64,000 bases of DNA from Panicum virgatum (Eukaryota > Streptophyta > Magnoliopsida > Poales > Poaceae), in assembly GCF_016808335.1 (NCBI RefSeq), contig NC_053150.1:41443607-41507606 (forward strand). Reading direction: 5' to 3'. Below, piece by piece: positions 55,943 to 64,000 of the stretch. A program made the position numbers and the translations under genes. The stretch's first letter is position 1; each line of letters opens with the position of its first letter. The notes beneath the pieces are model-generated. The model saw nothing but the letters and a program-made list of their open reading frames with translations. It had not been told where the DNA came from and did not search any database.

Positions 55943-57156
55943 TGTTGTCGGTCGAAACCCACCAGCGAGCAGCGACGGGCAACACGAAGAGCCGGGAGGT
56001 CGCCGGGGCGCTGGCAGGCACTACTCCCTCGTCGATGGCCCGCAATTCCGTCACGCGCCCGGGGAATGTGTGGAAAGCCGGACGTGCCACCTGACCTATA
56101 CCCGATCAAGAGGGTGCGAACGAGCTCCAAACAGTTTTCTGCATACAAAGACACGTGTAAATGTAAGTCCGAGCCGTGGTCAGCTCCCCGGGACGACTCT
56201 TGCATCGGCTTTAAAGAGCCGATCGAGTCCCAGTGTCAGATTGAATCTGTTGCATCCAGATATTGATGAATAAAGCAAATAAATATAAAGCTGCTTCAAT
56301 TAAATCTAGTTAATCTAATCCATGATGGTAAAAGCCTCACTGCTAGATCGGAACATCCTACACATGACTAGGCCTAATGAACGTAACAGATAACTAAACC
56401 AGAACCCAAAACAGAGGCCTAAGAACTAGCAAAAGCCGATTCCTGGAACAATCCCTATTAAGGCTAAGATAAAGCATCTACTACGCCACCGGATCATCCA
56501 ATCCGTTTGCAAGGCCTAACCTAGCAGATATTATGCAAACTCTCAAGATAAGAGCAAACCATAACAGATTAGGTCTACTAAACTTAAAAGAAGCAGGGTG
56601 TTGCCTCTGTGCGACTAATTCTATGCAACAAGAACTAGCATAAGATTGAAACGTGACTGCACAAAGACAACATGATATTCGTAGATAATAAGCAACGAAG
56701 CACAACAGATCTATTAAAATCCATGCTACGAACATCAGGATAACTAGCATTACTCGCCATAAAAAATGCTTCAGTACGAGTAATACCAAGGTAAAAGCAA
56801 GAACGACGTTGCCCTGATCGCGAGAAGTGATCAGGGCAGCATGGCGCTTACTTGGATGAAACCCTAGGATTAGGGGTGGCGATGCACCGAGAGTTATTGT
56901 TTGCGAGACGTGATGACGCTCTCCTTTACGAATAACAAAGGATACATATTTATAGTCCGGAGACTTGGGAAACAATCTAGAATAATCTTGTCCCGATCGG
57001 ACTCTATCTCTAATCTTAAACTAAATCTAAGGATACATGGCCCATATGGCCCAGATGCTTACGCAGGAGCCGATTTACAAGTCTTCTTAGTCTTCTGTTT
57101 TAAGCCCATCTTGCTTTCGGCCCATAAATTAATCCTGTTAATTTATGGCGATAACA
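55943..57156 (-). repeat. 5' LTR of E
   Basis: 1,214 bp with a TATAAATA promoter motif on the - strand at 56954-56947. The internal region adjoining it (TTCTGGCACGCCTGGTGGG on the - strand) includes the primer-binding site; I do not assign the tRNA. Confidence 0.92.
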
Positions 57157-57161
57157 ATTAG

Positions 57162-57679
57162 AAACCTTGTAATATTTAGAAATTCTCTAGAAGGAGGGCA
57201 CATGTCACCACCCTATGATCCGTCTAGGCCTACAAATTGAGGACCCCCTCCTTGCCTTGCCATCTATCTAAGTGATTGGTAGATGAGAAGTGTGAGTGCT
57301 GGGATAGCCACAAAGAGAGGGTGTGTTGTGTACTCTTGAGTAATGCTATTATGTTGTAATAAAGCAAGTGTTTTTTAAGTGTTAGTCTCCTATTTTCTAA
57401 GTACTTAGTCTATAAATTGTGATCTATCGTAGTCTGACTCTGCCACCCGGGATCACAAAGGGTCTGGGCTTCATCGTAGGAACGCTCTGCCTCCCAGAAG
57501 CCAGCTTCATCTGTTGGTAGGCTCTTCCACCCGGAAGCGAGAAAGTGGCTCTGCCGTTGAAAGAACCTTATACGCTAAATAGCTAAAAATTAAAAAAAGC
57601 TAACCGACTCTAGAGTGGATTGGTGTGTCTTAAATATAGGTTCTTAGCTTAGTGGGTATTAGGGCCACCTCGGTTCCCA
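57162..57679 (+). repeat. copia LTR, right piece
   Basis: This continues the copia LTR begun at 43457; without element E the LTR would be about 610 bp. It ends at CCCA, 5 bp before a tRNA-Met primer-binding site. Confidence 0.75.
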
Positions 57680-57684
57680 ACCAT

Positions 57685-57696
57685 TGGTATCAGATC
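57685..57696 (+). other. copia primer-binding site (initiator tRNA-Met type)
   Basis: TGGTATCAGATC, one base different from the canonical TGGTATCAGAGC. It follows an LTR that itself follows copia pol, so the order is pol-LTR-PBS, the reverse of a normal element's left side. Confidence 0.8.
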
Positions 57697-57747
57697 TTGA
57701 TGGTCCGGGACCGTCTGGAGGATGTCTGGAGGAGGCTTTAGTGAGCA

Positions 57748-57808
57748 TAGCGCACGGAGCAGTTCATTGCTAACTTCTACCGGCAGCTGCAGATGGAGCG
57801 GCAGGTGT
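57748..57808 (+). pseudogene. DUF761 C-terminal fragment (copy 4)
   Basis: About 60 bp matching gene 2 across the block coding AEQFIANFYQQLQMERQV, with few differences. It begins about 50 bp after the copia primer-binding site and stops abruptly. It is a remnant only. Confidence 0.8.
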
Positions 57809-58873
57809 CCGTGGGATTTGTGGCACCTGCCTCGCGCTGCCCTAGCATTGTAGAGTCGACACTGCCCATGTGCACCCTCCGTCGGCAGCGAGAGAACGGA
57901 TGTGGATGGTCAGGATGAGTCAAAATTGGTCTCTTTTGTAGATTGAATTGATCTCTTTGGTGGATTTGGGGAGGTCGGGTTGTCGTCATAACAACAGTAG
58001 TTTGGCCGGCCGTTCGACCCGCGAGAGACGAGAGGTAGAGGGAATAAGTACCAGTAAAAAAAATAAAAATTGATTAGCTCACTGACACATGGGCCATATA
58101 TGTCAGAGAGGTGGTAGGGATGGGGGAGAGGTCCCGGTGATACTCTGATGATTTGATGGCTGATGGGGAACTCATTAAGATGGTGTTATTAGATTAACCC
58201 TAGGATTATCTAGTTAACAAAAATGAATAGGAGCATGTCTGTCACACTTGGAGGATCTTTCTTAATAAAATAAACTAGTCACTGAGCAAACTACGTCTTG
58301 CGCGTTCGGCCTCCTGCAGCACCGAGACACGGTGAGGCTTTAGCCGTATCGATCTCCCTAACTCCAAGTGGTTTCCTTAACCCCTTACTTAGCTGATCTC
58401 CTCATTGATCAATATAGCTATGGGCTGACAGTGCATCTTCTGCTTCCGCATTTTTTGTTTGCCCAAGGACCTCCGCGACCACACCTGTGGGCACATCTGT
58501 GGGGCCTGTGGGGAGGTGGTTCCTCACCTGAGCACAAGTGAGCCAGCACAACTGCTAGAACACCAGGCTCAAGTTCTGAGTGGATGAGAAGCGTGCTCTC
58601 CGAAAGGCCGCGCAAAAGATGGTATCTCTTGAAATCCAGATCAGGATCGTTAGTTGCATCCATTTCTTAAAAGTTGCAACTTTTGTCTCAGAAAAAAACA
58701 AAAAGTTCATGTAATCATACGTTGGGTTCTTAGTGCTCATTTATTAACATCCGATGCCTGATACATAGATAAATAAAAAACAAACTTTTTATGGGAAATA
58801 TTTGCAGTTAATAAGCTCTCCACTCCTGATTTTTTTTTATGATTGACTCTTTGTACTGAGCTATTGTTGCTGC
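57809..58873. other. Intergenic, unresolved
   Basis: No transposon ends found. The - strand frame 58663-58418 is open and starts with DPDLDFKRYHLLRGLSE; it could be a gene scrap, but I recognise no family. Confidence 0.35.
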
Positions 58874-58881
58874 TTACTACA

Positions 58882-59700
58882 CAGGCCCGGTCCTGAGGTT
58901 TTGGAGGCCCAGGGCAGAACTAAAAAAGAGAGCTCCAACCTAAAACAATACTTGTGAATTAATAATAACACTAGCCCAATGCAATATTTTATATCAAACA
59001 ATATATAAATATTACTTTAAAATTTCATCTAGCATTTCTCGATGCGTAATCATCGATGATGGCATTAATGTTGATCTGATCCAATAATTTCTAGCATTGC
59101 CCTAACGAATGCTAGGGAATCCTGGTGGATGATGGTTCTATCTCCAGTACGATCTGTGAAGATTTCAAAGAGGCAAATTATCAAGCCAGAGATAGAGGGT
59201 AGATGCATACAACATATAGATGAATTTTTTACTTCGAAGACCGAAGATCAATGAAGGGGGCAAGGTGCTAGTATCAGATCGACTTACGATTTCACAATTC
59301 ACATCAGGCTCTGGCGTAGTCTTGGTCGGTCGCCGGTAGCCCGTGCATCTTGGCAATGCAAACAGATATGGAGTTCGTCAGCAAACCACAGTCGGTGATA
59401 GAGGCGAATCGCATGACGCATGTGAGATTGGAATCCGATCGGTACGAGTAGTCGAAGAGCTAGGACGATACGAGGACTCGAGGAGTCAGAGTCGCATGTG
59501 ATGGAGCAACAGTCTGATATGCGAATCGTCAATTGATCTGACTGATCGGCCTGAGATTAGCTTGCTGCTTCTTGCTTGTCGTTTGGATATAATCCAATTG
59601 CAAGTCTACCATACCTATGCTGTGTACATTCATATGGAGGCCCCTATGTTTTGGGGGCCGGGGTGGCCACACGGCTCGACTCCCTTCAGGGCCGGGCCTG
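58882..59700. mobile_element. Non-autonomous hAT element
   Basis: An 819 bp element with ends CAGGCCCGGTCCTGAGG and the inverse of CAGGCCCGGCCCTGAAGG. The 8 bp flanks ttactaca (58874-58881) and ttcctaca (59701-59708) match at 7 of 8 positions. It carries no transposase. The 8 bp target size and CAGG...CCTG ends fit hAT. Confidence 0.83.
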
Positions 59701-59828
59701 TTCCTACACATAGATGCAATACCAGTAAAACAACATTTTTAACCTGAATAAAGCGCAGATTAGGACATTTAAGCGGCAATGGAGGTTCATGAAGCACACC
59801 CCTCTTCCTGAAGCCTTGGAAGCAACAT

Positions 59829-59936
59829 CTATGTAAATAGACAAAATCATATAATATATGGGATGGGAGGCCAATGTCACATTCTATGTAAATAGACAAT
59901 CATATAATATATGGGATGGGAGGCCAATGTCACATA
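59829..59936. repeat. Tandem duplication, 55 and 53 bp
   Basis: Two copies (59829-59883 and 59884-59936) that differ by a 2 bp deletion in the second. Both contain 'tatgggatgggaggccaatg'. Confidence 0.92.
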
Positions 59937-60022
59937 CTTAAAGAAGGTTCTAAAATTTTGTTGTACTAATAATTTCTTGATTCAGCAAGGACCTTCTTCT
60001 CCGGATTTAAATGCAAAATAAA

Positions 60023-60282
60023 GCCGTGTCGCCGGCGGGCAGCTCCCGGACGTCCAGGTCAGCGAGCATGGGGACGGCGACCACGCGGAGCCTGTCGTGG
60101 CGCAGCAGCGCGGCGTCGCCGGGGGGCTCGAGGAGGACGTTGTTGTCGCCGTCCAGCGTCCGGCGTCCTCGACGGGGGACGACGACATCGACCAGCGCAC
60201 GGAGGAGTTCATCGCCAACTTCTACAAGCAGCTGCAGATGGAGCGGCAGGTGTCGCTGCAGCTGCGATCCGTAGGCGCATAG
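60023..60282 (+). pseudogene. DUF761 partial copy (copy 3)
   Basis: This matches gene 2 from the codons for VSPAGSSRTSRSASMGTATT to the C-terminal block DDIDQRTEEFIANFYKQLQM. The N-terminal 90 residues are missing, a frameshift lies near 60140, and the last residues are replaced by SVGA. The 3' change is a clean deletion of about 60 bp between two short 'gat' repeats present in gene 2. Homology continues past the stop to about 60740. Confidence 0.88.
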
Positions 60283-61047
60283 CAAGATAGGATTGCGAGG
60301 TAGAGATCCGGTAATCCTGATCCTTTCCTTTGCGGAGGGCGCTGGGAATGAATTTAGATGGGTATTTTTTCCCCGTCATTTTTGCACATTCTCTTGTTTT
60401 GGACAGTACAGTTTGCGATTTCTTTTTGAACTGATGATGGTTGGGAGAGTGTGTGAATACAAAATACTAGTTGGCATTTGGCCGGCAATATTTAAGCAGA
60501 TGTTCAGTTCTGAATTTTGGTCAGCAAAAATTATGTGCGGAAAGAAGACTATAAGAGCCAGCGAGCATTGCTAGCATTTCTGTTAAAATAGAAACTGTGT
60601 CATAAACAGAAATACTGCTGCAGAAGCCACGTTATATAAGTGTCTCATGGTCTGAATCCAAATGATGAAACTGTCTAAGCAGGAGGCATTTATCTGCACT
60701 GCATGCCTGAACTTGACCAAAGTAGTGAAATTTTTCTAGCTTTTTGTCATTTTACCGGTTCAAAGAACTGGCAAAGCCAGCTTGCCACGCCTAAGAACGG
60801 CTTCTCCAATTTGCCATGTGACACGTTGTAACTTTGATTGTCCCGCCATCTTGTCCTTTTTATTCTTCATAATATCAATTTCCATATTTGACCGTGTTAA
60901 AGGTCCATCTTACCCCTTATCTCTTTGCACGGGTAAATGAAATTGAGAAGCCATCGCCCTCTGTACGGAGGTGCTCTGCAGCCTCTGCTTGATTGCTCGT
61001 ATCTGCTCCAACGGAAATTAAACTGCATCAACTAGTAAACCAAAGAT
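60283..61047. other. Duplicated 3' flank of DUF761 gene 2, then spacer
   Basis: 60283-60740 is homologous to 36835-37440, with small indels. The remainder to 61047 has no gene I can see. Confidence 0.7.
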
Positions 61048-61122
61048 GGGGATGTAACTCAATTGGTAGAACACTATTCAAATGCATGATAGAGGCACGG
61101 GGTTCAATTCCTCGCATCTCCA
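61048..61122 (+). tRNA. Degenerate tRNA-Ala(TGC)-like sequence
   Basis: The acceptor stem GGGGATG/CATCTCC pairs fully (one G-U), followed by A. The T arm CGGGG-TTCAATT-CCTCG is good with one mismatch. The anticodon stem CTATT/GATAG pairs, but the loop is 9 bases with TGC in it instead of the normal 7. The D stem is mismatched. A- and B-box-like segments remain. This is probably a pseudogene of tRNA-Ala or a tRNA-derived repeat; I would not expect it to be charged. Confidence 0.6.
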
Positions 61123-61133
61123 ATAAATTAATC

Positions 61134-61143
61134 TTTTTTTTTT
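61134..61143 (+). terminator. RNA polymerase III T-run
   Basis: Ten Ts start 12 bp after the tRNA-like sequence, a usual Pol III stop signal. Confidence 0.5.
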
Positions 61144-61461
61144 ACTTTTTCTCTTCCTTGACATCCATAAAACTACTTCTAGTGTAAATTTAAAGTAATG
61201 TTTGGGTGCATGAATGTTACTCATGGCACTGCACCTTGCCCTACACAATTGTTGTCAAACACGACAGGTAGACTCATGTTGCTTCGCAGAAAAGGAGTCG
61301 AAGTTTTTGTGGCCGCATCAGCTGAAGGCCGGGGACTGCAACAGGAGCTCTGCTGCGTCCCGTTCTCCCCCTCCTGTGCGCACATAAGGCAGTCAACTGG
61401 GCACTTGCAAGTATTGAACAAACCCATCTATCTAAGCTTCGCTTCGATCATGGAGAGCAGC
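61144..61461. other. Spacer before solo LTR F
   Basis: A + strand frame (61198-61500) is open but runs into the LTR and has no recognisable domain. I do not support a gene here. Confidence 0.4.
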
Positions 61462-61466
61462 AATAC

Positions 61467-63985
61467 TGTAACACCACATGTGTTAATCACCTATAATTAA
61501 ATTAACCACAGTCATTAGTTCAAAACTCATGCGACAAATCACCAACTCAAACTTGATCCTGTCAGTTTGGATCGGACCGGTCTGGGCAACCGGTCTGACC
61601 GGTTGGGGCTGACTCAACCGTTTTGTTGGCCCCACATCATTTAAACCTCACTCTCTCTCTCACCAACTTCCTCAGTCTCACCCGTGCCCAGCTCGCCCTC
61701 CCGAGCTCTCTCTCCCTCCCCTCTCACCCAAACCCTAGAAATCCAAAACCCTCCCTCTACCCTTGATCCAAGGCCCAAGGGAGCTTCGAATCGGTGGAGG
61801 ATCAACTTCCCCATATTCTCCTCCATGGGGTGACGCGGGATCGCAAGTTCTTCGTGGGGAAGGAGTCATTCAAAGTAATTTAGGAGTTTGGATCGATCTC
61901 TTGTTCTAGAAAGTTTTAGATGGTTTCCTCTGGTCAAAAGCATCCACATGAATCCCTGAACTAGATCCTAGAAGGTATTTGGAGTTGGTGGGCGATTTTC
62001 GCCGCGCCAAGGTTTCTAGGTTCTGGTCTGGCTAGGACCGGTGTCACGGTAGGTTGAGTAAGACCGGTCTGACCGGTCGGGTGGACCGGTCTGACCAGTG
62101 CTAGCAGAGCTGAGAGGGTTCAATTAGGGTTAGTTGGTGCAAATAGTTAGAATTTAATTTGGCTATTGGTTACTTGTAATTTTTATGAAATCATGCATGC
62201 ATTTCTCATGTCCTGTGCATATGCATACGTGTAGCAGCCGCGGCAGAGGAGGTCGTATACGAGATGGTTGCGGAGCCACAGGAGCCCCAGGGGCAAGCCC
62301 CGCAGTAGGAGGTTCGCGAGGAGTCGGCCCAAGGCCCGGCTAACCCTAGTGTTGAGCAGCAGACTCAAGGCAAGCCCCGGTGCACATCCTATTATTTGAA
62401 ATTATGACACCTATATATGTATTTATTACTTGTGCATTACATTTCAGGAGTTGAATGGAACCTTAGTTGCATGATCCCTAGGTTTTCCTGAGTTATACTA
62501 GCATGTGTAAGACGATAGAAATGCTATGCTTAATAGTTTCCGATAGAAGTCGAGTGACTCCTTGCACTCGCGAGAAATAGGGTATTTAGAAGTCGAGTAA
62601 TTTTTCAGTTACTCGCGAGATAAAGGTTATATACATTTTACAATATTTGAGTTGTTGAAGTTGAGATGGAAATATGAGACCGGGCGGGAGAGGTGTAGTT
62701 CCGCCTGTGTCGATTAAGGACCGATCCGTTGTTGGCCCTGCTGATCATGTTTGAACTGTACTGACCGCATGCCGGGAGTAGGAGGTAGTCGAAACCGGTA
62801 AGCCGAGTACTGCTTTGCTTCTAAAGTACACGAACTGGCACCCAACTCCTGGGGCGAGTCGAGTAGTCGCGGAGAATTGGGGATGCATATGTTTACTTTT
62901 GGTGGTCTCACGTTGAGCTCGGCTGACCATATGTCGTTGGACTGCTTCCTGTAGTTCGAGGCGGGGAGGGGAAAGGTCGGTGCATGGGGTCCGACGGGGC
63001 TTTTGCGCGTCGTATTGGTTAAGTCCACCTTGCAAGATTAAATCGAATCGATTCGCCGTCAGTTGCTCTCGGATATGGGCACCTTGATCACTGCGTTGTA
63101 GCGTAGTGTTTTGAGGGAATAATGAGTATACTTGTATATATATATGAGAATGAACACATTGGACTATTATTGATTGCACCACTATGACTGCTATAGTTGG
63201 TTTAGGCAAATATTGGACTATAGTTAATTTATATAAAATCTAGAGCTAAAATATGAAAATTAAGGAATTAGTTTAGTCGTTGTTTTCTGCAAAATAACCA
63301 CCAGCCAAAAGCCTTGCATGTCTAGGTACGTAGGCTAAGTTATACCCACTAGTCGGGTAAGTTTTGCTGAGTATTAGTTGCTCAGGGTTTGTGGCCACCA
63401 ATTTTTGTTACAAGACCCAGAACGTTGACTTCTGTCCCTGTTGCATCAAATTCATCCGCAGAGATGCAGAGGGGTGGGAAGTGGTAGATCGAGACCCTTA
63501 GATTATGGATTTGGCGGGGTTGCACACCTGAGGGCTAAGCCCTCTGTTTTGTTGGACCGGTCTGACCGGTGACCGGTTGCTCTGTGTAGGGGGCGGCCGA
63601 CCGGTCTGACCGGTTGGTCAAACCGGTCTGATCGGTATGGTGAGAACAGAACCAGAAGCAGGGTAGTTGTAGGGTCTTTCCTTTTGGAACTTTAACTTTA
63701 TCACATGTAAAGGTTGTAAACTATGTAAAGTATGTATGCATATTTGAACTCGGCCTGGTTTGTAAAAAGTTATGTATTATCTTATGTCCTGCGGTTTTAT
63801 TTTCAAGTATCGTGTCGTGGTTGTACCATCTGCGCTCACCGTCGCGTGGGACTTTCGGTGTTGTTTCGATCGGGCCGTGGGTTGAGAAAGGATCGCTAAA
63901 TTAAGCCTTTAAGCTAATGCGCCCGATGTGTTCAAATGACAGCCATTACGCTTAATTAGAGATTTAATTTGGCGGTTCCGCCACA
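61467..63985 (+). mobile_element. Solo LTR F (2.5 kb)
   Basis: Begins TGTAACACCACATG and ends GGTTCCGCCACA. A perfect 5 bp duplication, aatac, is at 61462-61466 and 63986-63990. It is related to A and B, but in the opposite orientation. Shared blocks include GTTGCGGAGCCACAGGAG next to AAGGCAAGCCCCGG (62265-62380), the GTCGAGTGACTCC...CACTCGCGAG hairpin (about 62548-62575), and the 'gccttgcatgtctaggtac' block near 63311. It has no coding domains. Repeated ACCGGTCTGACCGGT motifs mark both ends and the middle. Confidence 0.87.
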
Positions 63986-64000
63986 AATACCTCGCCGTGG

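Larger units (their letters stand above)
43551..57156 (-). mobile_element. Ty3/gypsy LTR retrotransposon E, Tat lineage, with antisense PMD gene
   Basis: A 13.6 kb element inserted in the copia LTR, reading 5' to 3' on the - strand. LTRs are 1,214 bp each (43551-44764 and 55943-57156), with a 5 bp duplication, attag (43546-43550 and 57157-57161). The order on the - strand is: 5' LTR, gag, protease, RT, two RNase H domains, integrase, hairpin repeats, an antisense PMD gene and an antisense acidic ORF, a G-rich polypurine tract at 44765-44780, and the 3' LTR. The LTRs differ at roughly 35 positions by eye, near 3%. The two RNase H domains place it in the Tat lineage, like G1, but the LTRs and antisense genes are unrelated to those of G1. 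Confidence 0.93.

Noticed and set aside
61198..61500. 100-codon frame before solo LTR F
   Set aside because: It crosses the target duplication into the LTR and has no recognisable domain.

Overview
The window is nuclear DNA of a grass (Poaceae). The host genes have GT-AG introns and grass-type GC-rich coding exons. They are an adenylyl cyclase-associated protein gene, a 4-coumarate:CoA ligase close to rice Os4CL4/Os4CL5, and DUF761 genes. The transposon families are also typical of grasses. A panicoid grass is plausible, but the species cannot be settled from the sequence alone.

Layout. 1-4925: CAP1-like gene, ten exons seen on the + strand, with a nonsense codon in exon 4 and nested transposons in two introns. 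5255-5793: a SINE-like sequence and a Stowaway MITE. 5967-7989: intact five-exon 4CL gene on the - strand, with AC-type promoter motifs. 8528-8865: a MITE. 9311-11795: an internally deleted hAT transposon. 12129-27593: a 15.5 kb Tat-lineage Ty3/gypsy element (called G1 here) in - orientation, with 559/560 bp LTRs, and a 3.4 kb solo LTR (A) inserted at its protease/RT junction. 28268-32297: a PIF/Harbinger element that has lost its catalytic domain. 34559-36804: two tandem DUF761 genes with duplicated promoters. 37747-41190: solo LTR B. 41236 to about 57740: a broken, circularly permuted copia element that hosts a 1.1 kb solo LTR (C) and a second 13.6 kb Tat element (called E here, 43551-57156). 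57748-60282: two broken DUF761 copies and a non-autonomous hAT. 61048: a degenerate tRNA-Ala-like sequence. 61467-63985: a third solo LTR (F) related to A and B.

About three quarters of the window is transposon. Nearly every element could be delimited to the base from its terminal motif and its target-site duplication (TSD): 8 bp for hAT, 9 bp for Mutator-like, 3 bp for PIF, TA for Stowaway, 5 bp for LTR elements. This allows the insertion order to be read.

The most interesting biology is in the two Tat elements. Both carry dual RNase H domains. Both also carry a complete antisense transcription unit between the end of pol and the 3' LTR, each with its own TATA box. G1 encodes a 'putative gypsy type transposon' (Transposase_28-like) protein. 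E encodes a plant mobile domain (PMD) protein plus a short acidic Ser/Glu/Asp protein. In both elements a tandem repeat with a perfect hairpin lies exactly where pol and the antisense gene converge.
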